From: Myxococcota bacterium
Lineage (GTDB): Bacteria; Myxococcota_C; UBA6777
Length of the DNA stretch: 20,050 bases
NCBI GenBank assembly: GCA_023150835.1
Contig: JAKLKB010000179.1
Span: 1-20,050, forward strand
Direction: 5' to 3'
The notes beneath the pieces were generated by a model. The model made no database searches. It saw nothing but the letters and a program-made list of their open reading frames with translations, and was not told where the DNA came from. Positions 1-8,021 of the stretch are shown piece by piece. Position 1 is the first letter of the stretch, and each line of letters starts with the position of its first letter. A program made the position numbers and the translations under genes.

Positions 1-417
1 GCTTGAGGCTCTTTCCCTTGTCATCCGTAACAATTGTAAAATCAGTTCGCGTCGAAAACGACCGTCAACATGGCAACACAATACTCCCGATCCTCTTGTT
101 GTTTCCGATGTCATTGCTTAACCTGATGCCAATGGGGCAGGCCCCTGTGGGTACCCAAGAAGAAGGCGTCTACGTACTCTTCTTTGCTGTGTACATCACT
201 CGGATATCATGTAATATGCCCACAAACATTTGTCTTTTCAGAAAATGAAATGTTTGCAAAATGTTTACGGTGAGGATCTCCATGAAGTGCAGAACAAATG
301 TTCATCCTTGTGAACAGGAGAGACGTTGGTTAGTGTCTGCGCCGATTCGGATGTTTGGGAGTGCCGGTGTGTTCTGGAGCGATGCTTCGGAGATACGGGC
401 TTTTTTGAGAGTTTTGG
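1..417. other. Upstream region without a convincing gene
   Basis: I see no convincing gene in this stretch. Short open frames exist on both strands but lack family-like sequence or good ribosome binding sites. Bases 134-171 hold a GC-rich segment (GGGGCAGGCCCCTGTGG, then an ACCCAAGAAG... stretch) that resembles the centre of the nested inverted-repeat element at 5110-5145, so a decayed copy of that element may lie here. A purine-rich GAGAG at 407-411 sits 6 nt before the ATG of the downstream membrane protein and can serve as its ribosome binding site. No promoter was identified with confidence. Confidence 0.5.
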
Positions 418-3066
418 ATGATGACAACAACCTCGATTCATACGGCTCCAAAGGGGCGCGATGCTTTGCATCTTGCGCGCCCGCGTGTTCTCTCTTTTTC
501 TCTTCAGCGTTGGCAAGAAGTCTTGATCGTTGCATGGTTTTTAGCATTACCTTGGCTGCATTTTTGGCGGTTGTGGTTTGGTTTGCCGCAGGAGCGGGGA
601 TATGTTGCATGGAATTTTTTTGAGGAGCGTTGGCCGCGTTTTCAAAGTGCGGTGAGTGCGTTGTTTTCGCAAGGTTGGGCGCAGTGGGATCCTTGGTTGG
701 GGGGTGGATGGCCGTTGGCAGCGGAGCCATCGTTGGGGCTGTATAGTCCGAGCCATTGGCCTTATTTGTTGTACTTTGCGATCTTTCGGACGCATGAGTT
801 TTTGGTTTTTCAATCGTTGTTGATGTGGCAGATCGCGTTGGCGGGATGGGGAATGTATCTGTATTTGCGGATTATTCGGGTTGATCCGCGTGCGGCATGG
901 TTTGGCGGGACGTTATTTTCGGTGGCGGGTTTGACGCCGTTGTTTTACGGGACACATTTGTTTGCGGCGGTGCTGTGGTTGCCGTGGGTGATGTGGAGCC
1001 TCGAACGTTTTTTGGAGATCGCAACGTTGAAGCGGGCGACGTGGTTGGCGTTGTTCTTGGGGTTTGGGTGTTTGGGTGGTAGCCCGACAGGGTTTTTGTT
1101 GTTGGCGGTGTTTGCGGGGTTTTATGCGCTGTTTCGTTTTTTGTGGGATGGGATCGAGCGTCCCCGCAAGACGCTTTTGGGATTGGGCTATGTGGTTGTT
1201 TTGGTGGGGCTTTGGGGTGCGAGTTGGGGATTGCCCTATCTTGAGCTTGCCCGAGAGCTTCCTCCGCATCACGTTTCGAGCCACGAATTTCCGCTGTTTC
1301 GTTTATGGGGATTCTTTTCACCACAATACGGAAATCATCTGTATCACGGTATCTTTTTTGTTCCGTTGTTTTTGGCAGCATGGGCGAGTGAGACATCGCG
1401 ACGTGTGCTGTGGGCGTGTTCGACGTTGGTGTTTTGGGGTCTTTTGTTTGCGGCGTGGCCGCAGATGCGGGCTTTTGATCCGATGCCCTCTTTTTTGTTT
1501 ACGCAACCATATCTGACCTCTCGGCCCGATCGGTATCTGGCCTTGATCAGCCCTGCTTGTTGTGTGCTTGCGGCGCTTGGGTTTCAAGCCTTGCTTCGGC
1601 CTGATCCGAAGGGTTGGCAGCGGTTCTATCTTGTGGCCTTGTCGGTGTTGTGGGGCGTGGCGGGCGTGGTGTTGTTGAGCGCCTCGCTGTGGAGCCTTTC
1701 ACACGGTCGTTTTTCGCAAGGCCAAGAAACGCAGGTCTTTCAACAATGGGTTCTTTGTGGTGGGATGTTGTATTGTGTTTGGCGGGTGCGTCGGCGTTTT
1801 GTGTGGGGATGGAGTCTTTGCTTTGTGTTGTTGGTGTGGTTGGATATCGCACCGCATACGCGGCAAAGCGGGCATCGCAGCTTTTCGGAATACCTTGATC
1901 GGCAGGGAGAGATGTTGGTGCGCATCCCTCCGCCTGCCCAACAACATCAGCGCGTTTTTAACGCACACGACGAAGCGCCCAAGCTGGCAAGCGCGCTGTT
2001 TGGTTTGCGCGCATTAGAAGGGGTGGATATCCCACGTCAGACTTTTCGCGATAAGGCTGTGATGGAAGAGATCAAAAAGCATCCTTCGATCCTTCGGCTG
2101 TATGGGGTTTCTCATGTGATCACGTCACGCCCGGGAAATTCTCTGTATCACCTGCGCTTTTTCTCTCATCCCTCTTCGCTTCAACAAGCCTATCTACCGA
2201 CTGAAACGGACGCCAAAGCTGCGCTTCACGAAAGCCGCCGTCCGATCGCAGCCCGTGTCCAATGGCTTCCGCGTTGGCGGGTGGTTGCGCGTTGGCAGGA
2301 CGCAGTCAAGCAACTCGCCGCTCTCGATCCGACTTGCGATATCGTTGTCGAAGCCTCCCCGCACACGCCTCCGCCTCCCCGTCTGATCGCCCAAAAGGTG
2401 ATCGAGCCGCTCTCTTTCAAAGCAAAGAGGATCGGCCCTCCCCTCCCAAAAACAAGCATTGAGCGCCCAAAACGCCATGCCCCCGAAACAAAGGTCCGAA
2501 GCTTGATGCCCAGAATAATTGCTGTGCGTCTGTCCGCATCGCGGCCTGTCTCTCTTTCCACGATACAGAAAAGGGCTGTGCGCCTGCATCTGCCTACATC
2601 GCAACCTGTGTCTTCTACTACGGCGCAGAACAGCGCAACGACCCGTCCTCTGGTCCCTTCTGCCCGTCGTGAGGGGGCTTCGTCTTTCGGAGGGCGTGTG
2701 GTCTTTCGCTTTTTGCCGCCGCCGTGCCCAACCAAGCCGCTTGCAGCCAAGATCCTCCAAGCGGACGGACAACATCTGCTCGCTTTGATCGACGCTCCCC
2801 GAGATGGCATCCTCTTGATCAACGAGCGCTTTTGGCCGGGATGGACGGCCTCTTTGGATTTCAAACCTGTTCCGCTGTTGCGCGCCAACGTCTTGATGCA
2901 AGCGGTCGCGATCCCAAAAGGCCGACACACCTTGCACTTGGCCTATCGTTCCCGTTCGGTGTTTGTGGGCCTTGCGTTGTGGGGCTTGGCGTGGTTGATC
3001 GCCCTTGCCAGTTTGGCGATGACCGTTCTTTGGGCGGAACCTGTGCAGCCAAAGGAAAATCCATGA
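418..3066 (+). CDS. YfhO-like polytopic membrane protein (GT-C type glycosyltransferase candidate)
   Basis: This 882-residue protein has many hydrophobic segments from about residue 33 to 480. Its first outer loop contains WDPWLGGGWPLAAEPSLGLY (from residue 90), the loop pattern seen in YfhO-family proteins (G-G-x-P near a Y-x-P). The C-terminal part has the other family hallmark, INERFWPGWTA followed by PVLLRAN-like and PKGRHTLHLAYRS segments, then a last membrane helix. YfhO in Bacillus subtilis works with the GT2 enzyme CsbB to add sugars to lipoteichoic acid outside the membrane; a similar transfer from a polyprenyl-phosphate sugar is inferred here. Residues about 645-775 form a Pro/Arg/Ser/Thr-rich insertion with an imperfect internal duplication (AVRL...RPVS, AVRL...QPVS). 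Two ATG codons occur in tandem at 418 and 421. The stop overlaps the next start (ATGA). Family call is good; substrate is unknown. Confidence 0.8.
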   Translation: MMTTTSIHTAPKGRDALHLARPRVLSFSLQRWQEVLIVAWFLALPWLHFWRLWFGLPQERGYVAWNFFEERWPRFQSAVSALFSQGWAQWDPWLGGGWPLAAEPSLGLYSPSHWPYLLYFAIFRTHEFLVFQSLLMWQIALAGWGMYLYLRIIRVDPRAAWFGGTLFSVAGLTPLFYGTHLFAAVLWLPWVMWSLERFLEIATLKRATWLALFLGFGCLGGSPTGFLLLAVFAGFYALFRFLWDGIERPRKTLLGLGYVVVLVGLWGASWGLPYLELARELPPHHVSSHEFPLFRLWGFFSPQYGNHLYHGIFFVPLFLAAWASETSRRVLWACSTLVFWGLLFAAWPQMRAFDPMPSFLFTQPYLTSRPDRYLALISPACCVLAALGFQALLRPDPKGWQRFYLVALSVLWGVAGVVLLSASLWSLSHGRFSQGQETQVFQQWVLCGGMLYCVWRVRRRFVWGWSLCFVLLVWLDIAPHTRQSGHRSFSEYLDRQGEMLVRIPPPAQQHQRVFNAHDEAPKLASALFGLRALEGVDIPRQTFRDKAVMEEIKKHPSILRLYGVSHVITSRPGNSLYHLRFFSHPSSLQQAYLPTETDAKAALHESRRPIAARVQWLPRWRVVARWQDAVKQLAALDPTCDIVVEASPHTPPPPRLIAQKVIEPLSFKAKRIGPPLPKTSIERPKRHAPETKVRSLMPRIIAVRLSASRPVSLSTIQKRAVRLHLPTSQPVSSTTAQNSATTRPLVPSARREGASSFGGRVVFRFLPPPCPTKPLAAKILQADGQHLLALIDAPRDGILLINERFWPGWTASLDFKPVPLLRANVLMQAVAIPKGRHTLHLAYRSRSVFVGLALWGLAWLIALASLAMTVLWAEPVQPKENP

Positions 3067-4130
3067 CCACTCCGCAGCCACCGATACCTTCACCAGTTCT
3101 TTCTGCCTCTTTTGGGCGCTTGGATGCACCACGCCCGCAACTCAGCATCGTCTTACCTGCCTACAACGAATCTGAAGGCATCTCGACGGTGGTCAAAGAG
3201 CTTCTTTGGCCGACGCTGCAAAAGATCTTTCCGAGTGTTTCGGGCCTGTTCGAGCCCTCGGCTGCATTTGAAGTCTTGATCGTGGATGACGGAAGCAAGG
3301 ACGAGACTTTTGTGCGTGTGCAAGCCTTGGCTGCGGAGATCCCTTGGGTGCGAGGGCTACGGTTTAGCCGGAACTTTGGGAAAGAAGCGGCGATCTACGC
3401 GGGTTTGGAGGCTGCACGCGGTGAAGCGGTGCTTGTGATGGACAGCGATGGGCAACATCCGCCCGAAGTGATCGAGCAGATGTGGGCGATCTGGAAGACA
3501 GGTCAATTCGATATCATCTCAGGAGTCAAGCAAGATCGCAGCGTGGATTCGTTGTTGGGTCGTACAGCGTCGGGGTTGTTTTATGGGGTGATGCGGCGAC
3601 TCACAAGGATCGATCTTCACGGCCACAGTGACTTTAAGCTGATTCGAGACACCGTCGTCCGTGAATATCTCGAACAACCCGAGCGGATGCGCTTTTTTCG
3701 CGCCTTGGTTCCTTGGCTGGGGTTTCGTCAAGCCAACGTTCCCTTTGTGGTGGCCGAGCGCGTGGCAGGAACAAGTCGCTGGTCGATGCTGGGCCTTGCG
3801 CGCTTGGCGCTGACGGCGATTACGTCCTTCACGGGTGCGCCATTGTATTGGAGCGCCTATCTTGGGGCATTTGGTTTGTTCGCTTCTTTTCTTCTTACGC
3901 TTCAAGCCTTGTATTCTTGGCTGACAGGTATCGCCGTTCCCGGCTGGACTTCGCTGACGTTTCTTTTGCTGTTTTTTGGCTCAACGATCTTGCTTTCGCT
4001 TGGTTTGATTGGTGTGTATCTCCATCAAATCTTTGAAGAAGTCAAGCGCAGAAAGCCATTCATCGTGGCCGAAACAACACCCGCTCTTTCTTCTTCCCCG
4101 CCGCCTCCTCCATCTCCCAACGCGCCGTAG
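3063..4130 (+). CDS. GtrB-like polyprenyl-phosphate glycosyltransferase (GT2)
   Basis: This 355-residue protein is a membrane-anchored family 2 glycosyltransferase of the DPM1/GtrB/ArnC group, which load a sugar from a nucleotide donor onto undecaprenyl phosphate on the cytoplasmic face. Visible motifs are LSIVLPAYNE (27-36), VLIVDDGSKDET (71-82), FSRNFGKEAA (101-110), the DxD-like DSDGQHPP (127-134), SDFKLIRD (189-196), RFFRALVPWLG (210-220) and RVAGTSRWS (233-241). Two transmembrane helices follow at about 261-286 and 297-321, then the typical EVKRRKPFIV tail and a Pro-rich end. The start ATG at 3063 overlaps the previous stop by 4 bp, so the two genes are probably translationally coupled. 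With the YfhO-like neighbour it forms a donor-synthesis plus transfer pair like CsbB-YfhO. No GtrA-type flippase is seen nearby. Confidence 0.93.
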   Translation: MTTPQPPIPSPVLSASFGRLDAPRPQLSIVLPAYNESEGISTVVKELLWPTLQKIFPSVSGLFEPSAAFEVLIVDDGSKDETFVRVQALAAEIPWVRGLRFSRNFGKEAAIYAGLEAARGEAVLVMDSDGQHPPEVIEQMWAIWKTGQFDIISGVKQDRSVDSLLGRTASGLFYGVMRRLTRIDLHGHSDFKLIRDTVVREYLEQPERMRFFRALVPWLGFRQANVPFVVAERVAGTSRWSMLGLARLALTAITSFTGAPLYWSAYLGAFGLFASFLLTLQALYSWLTGIAVPGWTSLTFLLLFFGSTILLSLGLIGVYLHQIFEEVKRRKPFIVAETTPALSSSPPPPPSPNAP

Positions 4131-4164
4131 CGCGGGCGTTTGGTGCGCAGCGCAAGATCGCGTT

Positions 4165-4300
4165 GTTTGAGGGGTTTTGGGACGCTGCCCCACGCCCCGC
4201 AAGAGACCTGTGGCCCCTTGACCCCGCATTGGCGGAGCGATCAGCGTTTTTCGCTCAGGCGTCTGCGCCGCTTGAACGTTCGCGAACACGGCTTTTTCGA
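4165..4300 (+). repeat. Dispersed repeat family 1, copy A
   Basis: This intergenic copy shares a 31-bp core (4212-4242, GGCCCCTTGACCCCG followed by CATTGGCGGAGCGATC) with copy B (4981-5011, 4 mismatches) and with the reverse complement of copy C (8372-8402). Bases 4277-4297 (CGTTCGCGAACACGGC then TTTTT) are identical over 21 bp to the complement of 8318-8338 in copy C. The terminal inverted repeats seen around copy C are not recognisable here, so this copy looks decayed. Open frames across it are not supported as genes. Confidence 0.75.
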
Positions 4301-4409
4301 CGGCATCACTTTTCGTATGGGTTGTTTCTGCGGTTCCCCTTGTTTGCGGATGGGATCTGTCGCTAAGATGAGGTTTGTTTTCGTCGACCATTTGCTTTTT
4401 GGGGGTCGC

Positions 4410-4826
4410 ATGAATTTTGTTCCTTCGCTTCCTACCGCGCTTTCCGTTCAACAAGAACGCACTTATCTCAATGTGGCGGCTTATAGCCAAGCCATCGATC
4501 AGATCGCACGCACAGAAGATCCACAACAACGCGATTACCTCGCAGTCATGCTGTTTTTACGGCATTGGCGCGATTGGAAACCCGGCCCCGTCAGTTTGCT
4601 CGAATCCTCTTTCCAACGCTACGGATGGTCGGCGTTCACGCCCTCTCTGTGGGGATTTACAGAAGATTCTTTTGCGCACCGCAAAGCTGAATTGCTTTAC
4701 CATGTCGAGCAGCGTGTCGCGCTTTTTGCCCAACGTGGCGGATTCTTGGCCCTCCTCGCAAAGCGCCAAGAACAACTCCGCTATCTTGCACAAAAGTATG
4801 ACCTCGAAGCCTCTCTTTTTTCTTGA
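4410..4826 (+). CDS. Hypothetical protein, 138 aa
   Basis: I do not recognise this protein. It is soluble-looking, mostly helical by composition, with aromatic-rich patches (LRHWRDWKPGP, SFQRYGWSAFTPSLWGF) and a C-terminal charged helix (LLAKRQEQLRYLAQKYDLE). It has no signal peptide or membrane segment. I chose ATG 4410 because GGGGG at 4401-4405 lies 4 nt upstream. An in-frame ATG at 4368 would add 14 residues, and longer extensions would run into the dispersed repeat at 4165-4300. It stands alone between two repeat copies, in the same direction as its neighbours. The frame has gene-like codon use, so I consider it a real gene of unknown role. Confidence 0.6.
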   Translation: MNFVPSLPTALSVQQERTYLNVAAYSQAIDQIARTEDPQQRDYLAVMLFLRHWRDWKPGPVSLLESSFQRYGWSAFTPSLWGFTEDSFAHRKAELLYHVEQRVALFAQRGGFLALLAKRQEQLRYLAQKYDLEASLFS

Positions 4827-4840
4827 GCGGATCGGGTAGA

Positions 4841-4948
4841 TTTGTGTTTGTGTTTGTGTTTGTGTTTGTGTTTGTGTTTGTGTTTGTGTTTGTGTTTGTG
4901 TTTGTGTTTGTGTTTGTGTTTGTGTTTGTGTTTGTGTTTGTGTTTGTG
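4841..4948. repeat. Hexanucleotide microsatellite (TTTGTG)x18
   Basis: Eighteen perfect uninterrupted copies of TTTGTG (CACAAA on the other strand) fill 108 bp, starting 15 bp after the stop of the 138-aa gene. All reading frames through it are open: the plus strand gives Cys-Leu repeats, the minus strand gives Thr-Gln, Asn-Thr or Lys-His repeats. I regard none of these as a gene. The tract runs directly into the TTGTGGGG edge of repeat copy B. Confidence 0.98.
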
Positions 4949-5202
4949 GGGTTCCACCCCACTCCCCGCAAGGGACCGATGGCCCCTTGACCCCGTATCG
5001 GCGAAGAGATCGATGGTTTTCCAAACGAACGGCTCTGTCGCTTCAAGCGACGCGAACACGCGGTTTTTAGCTGATACGAAATCCGCCTGTAGTGTGATCG
5101 TAAAACGTAGGGGCAGCCCCCTGTGGCTGCCCAAGGATAGGGCGTCTGGGCGCAATCCTTCGATCACAGATCGTTCGGATTTCGTATGACTGCGTAACTC
5201 CT
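4949..5202 (+). repeat. Dispersed repeat family 1, copy B, with a nested insertion
   Basis: The copy contains the family core at 4981-5011 and GCGAACACG...GTTTTT near 5052-5068. Its right end, ACTGCGTAACTCC (5189-5201), matches the terminal repeat of copy C (complement ACTGCGTAAGTCC). In copy C the poly-T tract and this end are adjacent, but here they are separated by about 115 bp (5074-5187) bounded by inverted repeats. That is what a second element inserted into this copy would look like. Confidence 0.7.
5074..5187. mobile_element. Nested inverted-repeat element (family 2, MITE-like)
   Basis: A 114-bp segment is bounded by perfect 12-bp inverted repeats, ATACGAAATCCG (5074-5085) and CGGATTTCGTAT (5176-5187). 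Inside them is a second pair, TGTGATCG (5093-5100) and CGATCACA (5161-5168), and a central hairpin GGGCAGCC (5111-5118) / GGCTGCCC (5125-5132). The whole segment can fold back on itself and encodes no protein, as expected of a miniature inverted-repeat element. It interrupts copy B of repeat family 1. A similar but decayed centre is at 134-171. Confidence 0.6.
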
Positions 5203-5235
5203 ATCGGTATAAGCTCTGTCAGAGTTGAGGTGAAT

Positions 5236-6234
5236 ATGCTTTCTTCTTTGTCACGTCCTCGGACGCGTGGTGTCTTTTGTGGCCTAGAAGGTCGGAGGAT
5301 CGGGCGGTTTGGGCGTTTTCTGTTTGGCGTCTTGGGTTTTTTCTGGGTGATGGGCAGCGGAATGGGCGAACGGTGGGCTGTGCAGGCCAGTCCCAAGCCT
5401 CGTCCGTTTCGTGTGTACGAACTCAAACATTCGAGCGAGATCGTCCCTTTTTTACTGCGCCATAAGCCCCAAGCCATCGGCTTTGGCGAATACCATCAGC
5501 TTAAAGCCTTTCGCCACATCCCTTCGTCGATCGAGCGCTTTACCCGCGATATCCTTCCTGCGCTGCTCCGTCCCCCAAAAACGATTCCGCCCCACCTACG
5601 AAAGTTTTTTCCAAAAGGGCAGACGCGGCGTTTTCACAAGCCGTTGCGCGATCTGCTTGTCGAAACGTGGATCACGACGGGCGCATGTGGAAAACAAGAA
5701 AAGCAGGTCGTCGCCCAAGTGACCAAGGTGATCCAGCGCCCCAAGAAAACACGCAACCACATCCTCGATCTGTTGCGTGCAGCAAAAAAGGCAAAAGTCT
5801 TGCCGCACGTTCTTCGTATTCCTTGTCAGCTATATGAAGGATTAACTCGTCAAGATGGTGGACTCGATCCCACCCGTTTTATCCGCTTTGTGACCGATCG
5901 GCTTGCTCACGACTGCATCAAGATCCTCGCCGTTCGGCACAAACGCCGCGAACCGAGCTCCATCCTCTTGTACGGTGGGGCGCTTCACAACGATCTCGAA
6001 CCCTCAAAGACACTCGCGCCTTTTTCTTACGCTGCTCGTCTCAAAGGCAAACTCCACGCCCCCTTGCTCGAAGTCGATCTCTATGTCCCCGAATACATCG
6101 CCGCTGATCAAGACTTTCGCAAAGAACCGTGGTTTTCCGAAGTCCTCAAGCGCAAAGGCTCCAACAAGATCGTCCTCATCCACCATCCTCCCCACTCCTA
6201 CACCTTGGTCTTCGCTTGGACTACACCATCGTGA
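5236..6234 (+). CDS. Secreted protein with GExH motif (TIKI/ChaN/EreA-like, tentative)
   Basis: The 332-residue product starts with an Arg-rich region, a hydrophobic stretch (FGRFLFGVLGFFWVMGSG) and an AVQA-S site, so it is probably exported and cleaved. Two segments stand out: AIGFGEYHQ shortly after the signal, and ILLYGGALHND in the C-terminal third. A GE-x-H motif paired with a later G-x-x-H motif resembles the TIKI/TraB, ChaN-like and erythromycin-esterase superfamily, where such residues bind metal or heme or act in catalysis. That assignment is tentative. I prefer ATG 5236, with GAGG 5 nt upstream; GTG 5230 is in frame and would add two residues. The last 37 bp overlap the 3' end of the opposing gene. 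Confidence 0.65.
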   Translation: MLSSLSRPRTRGVFCGLEGRRIGRFGRFLFGVLGFFWVMGSGMGERWAVQASPKPRPFRVYELKHSSEIVPFLLRHKPQAIGFGEYHQLKAFRHIPSSIERFTRDILPALLRPPKTIPPHLRKFFPKGQTRRFHKPLRDLLVETWITTGACGKQEKQVVAQVTKVIQRPKKTRNHILDLLRAAKKAKVLPHVLRIPCQLYEGLTRQDGGLDPTRFIRFVTDRLAHDCIKILAVRHKRREPSSILLYGGALHNDLEPSKTLAPFSYAARLKGKLHAPLLEVDLYVPEYIAADQDFRKEPWFSEVLKRKGSNKIVLIHHPPHSYTLVFAWTTPS

Positions 6235-7220
6235 AGGTCTTTTTGGAGATGGTGTTGGACGTTGCCGAGTTGAAGCCCTTCGCGGACAAAGAACGTCCCC
6301 CCGAGCAGCAAGATCATCAAGACATCGCAGCCCTGCATCAAAAGGCTGTACAACAGACCGATCTCGCGGGATATCCCCGCAAAGCCCAACACCCAGATAC
6401 AAACGGCTTGATACACGCCCACCGCCCCCGGTGTGACGGGGGCCAAAAAAGCAAGATTGGCCGCACCCGTCACCAACAGCAACATCCCAAAAGACACCTG
6501 CAATTGAAGAGCTTGGAAGATCAAAAAGTAGCAAAGGGCTTCGACGTTCCACAGACAAAGCGTGAGGAAAAAGACTTGCGAGACCGCCCACGGCTTGCGT
6601 AAGAGTCCGAGTCCTTGGCGAACTTGGCCCAAGATCCGCCCCAACATCTGCGCGATGCGTTCAGGAAGAAGGCTTCCCACACGCCCTCCCAACGGCGCAA
6701 AGCGATCATAGTATACCTCAAAGACCACCAGCCCCACAAAGATCGCCACCATCAAGCCCACTACGGCGAGAAGATGGCTGACTTGCATCTCTGTGCGTTG
6801 CACCCCCAACACCCCAAACAGCAAGCAGCACAAGAGCAACATCACATCAAAAAGCTGTGTAAGGATATTTGAGGTGAGCGCCAAAGAACCTGACACACCT
6901 TGATTGTTCTTTTGTACGATCTGTGCACGCAGGACTTCGCCAAGACGTGCAGGAAAGATCAAGTTGGCAAGTAAGCCGATCACGGTTGCAGAAAAGGTAT
7001 GTCTTGGACTCCAGCCCAACACCGCGTGCATCGCGATCCGCCAACGCAAGGCTTTGATGCCCGAAGCAAGGGACTTGAGCAACAAGACCACCCCAAGCCA
7101 AGCAAGATGTACCTTGGTGGCGGCTTGCCAAAATCGCGACATATCGACGAAGTACACCATCCCCCCCAACAACAGCCCGGCCAACAGCAGGCCCAGCAAC
7201 ATCCGACGCCAACCGCGCAT
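6198..7220 (-). CDS. LPG-synthase TM family (AglD/UPF0104) membrane protein
   Basis: This 340-residue polytopic protein carries the hallmarks of the lysylphosphatidylglycerol synthase transmembrane family (also called AglD2/UPF0104): GLLANLIFPARLGEVLRA at residues 82-99 and FLAPVTPGAVGVYQA in the C-terminal third. The hydrophobic helices begin right after a basic MRGWRR start. There is no soluble lysyl-transferase domain, so it is the short membrane-only form. Such proteins are proposed to flip or transfer lipids, but the role here is unknown. The start at 7220 has GGAG 10 nt upstream. It follows the lipoprotein gene by 34 bp, so the two are probably one operon. Its 3' end overlaps the convergent gene by 37 bp. 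Confidence 0.85.
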   Translation of the reverse strand: MRGWRRMLLGLLLAGLLLGGMVYFVDMSRFWQAATKVHLAWLGVVLLLKSLASGIKALRWRIAMHAVLGWSPRHTFSATVIGLLANLIFPARLGEVLRAQIVQKNNQGVSGSLALTSNILTQLFDVMLLLCCLLFGVLGVQRTEMQVSHLLAVVGLMVAIFVGLVVFEVYYDRFAPLGGRVGSLLPERIAQMLGRILGQVRQGLGLLRKPWAVSQVFFLTLCLWNVEALCYFLIFQALQLQVSFGMLLLVTGAANLAFLAPVTPGAVGVYQAVCIWVLGFAGISREIGLLYSLLMQGCDVLMILLLGGTFFVREGLQLGNVQHHLQKDLHDGVVQAKTKV

Positions 7221-7254
7221 CTGTTTCTTGCTCCGAAAGTTTCTTTGGGGGACG

Positions 7255-7758
7255 CTATCTCGGGGATTTGAGCGTTGCAGGGCGAGAAGAGGGCGGAGAG
7301 ATCGAGGGATCCTTGGGGATCTTGTCGACTTCGCCGGAAAAGAACCAGTTGGTTTGGATGAATTTCCATTGTTGGGCGCGCACGTTGCGTTGGAGGACAG
7401 GAGAGGGCAGCAGATAACGTTCATAAACGACGATAACCCACGCTTCTGTTCCGTTTTTTCGGTAGACGACATCGCGCAACGAATACTCGACGATATTGTC
7501 CGTTCCACGCAGTCGTTCGCGTTCCATCAACCATTCGGCCTGAATAGCGGGGTCCACGAAGATCTTGGCTTCAACATAGCGTCGCCATCGCACAAAACGG
7601 TTAAACTCGTTGGCTCGCGGAGCAAGCAGTCCTTCGGGGGGTTTGGTCTCGGTCTTCGTTTGAGGCACACAGCCCGCCCCCAAGGCACTCAAAAACAGAA
7701 CGAAAAAGATCCTGATGTATCGGGAAGATTGAAGCGGTTGAACTATCGAAAGACCCAT
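7255..7758 (-). CDS. Predicted lipoprotein, 167 aa
   Basis: The protein begins with a signal peptide ending in a lipobox, FLSALGAGC, with the lipidated Cys at residue 30. The mature part is about 138 residues, rich in charged and aromatic residues (FNRFVRWRRYVEAKIFVDP, EYSLRDVVYRKNGTEAWVIVVYERYLLPS), suggesting a small beta-rich domain. The tail is Pro/Ser-rich. I do not recognise a family. The start is firmly supported by AAGGAG placed 7 nt before the ATG. It precedes the LPG-synthase-type gene by 34 bp and is probably co-transcribed, hinting at a shared envelope-related function. It is divergent from the toxin-antitoxin-like module at 8022. Confidence 0.85.
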   Translation of the reverse strand: MGLSIVQPLQSSRYIRIFFVLFLSALGAGCVPQTKTETKPPEGLLAPRANEFNRFVRWRRYVEAKIFVDPAIQAEWLMERERLRGTDNIVEYSLRDVVYRKNGTEAWVIVVYERYLLPSPVLQRNVRAQQWKFIQTNWFFSGEVDKIPKDPSISPPSSRPATLKSPR

Positions 7759-7960
7759 CGGTTGCTCCTTGTGATGGCGAAAGGATGGTCAACCTAACAG
7801 ATCTTGTTCGAGATAGCGAGATAGCGAGCCTTTTTTGTTGACGGGGGTGTTGCTCTTGTCTATCCTTCTGCACTGTTTGGGCGAATGGCTTATTTTCTGC
7901 GGAGCATCCTGCGCCACAGTCGCCATGTTTGAGCAAAAAAACAAAGCCTCTCGAAGCTTG

Positions 7961-8004
7961 AAAATTCGCCACACATCTTGATAAAATTCGCCACACATCT
8001 TGAT
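7961..8004. repeat. Two tandem copies of a 22-bp direct repeat upstream of a TA-like module
   Basis: Two perfect copies (7961-7982 and 7983-8004), each beginning AAAATTCGCCACAC and ending ATCTTGAT, lie head to tail. The array ends 17 bp before the start of the antitoxin-like gene at 8022. Iterated sites like this are typical operator arrangements for autoregulated modules. A plain tandem duplication is equally possible. No other copy was noticed in the window. Confidence 0.9.
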
Positions 8005-8021
8005 TAGGGCTGGACGCGACG

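Noticed and set aside
2194-3132. Long minus-strand frames opposite the YfhO-like gene
   Set aside because: They are shadows of the coding strand in GC-biased sequence; no family-like motifs or start signals.
4557-5167. Minus-strand frames with Thr-Gln, Asn-Thr or Lys-His repeats across the TTTGTG array
   Set aside because: They are open only because a 6-bp repeat has no stop in any frame; flanks are antisense to a real gene and to repeat copy B.
4841-5202. CRISPR array
   Set aside because: The repeats are contiguous 6-bp units without spacers, and no cas-like gene is present anywhere in the window.
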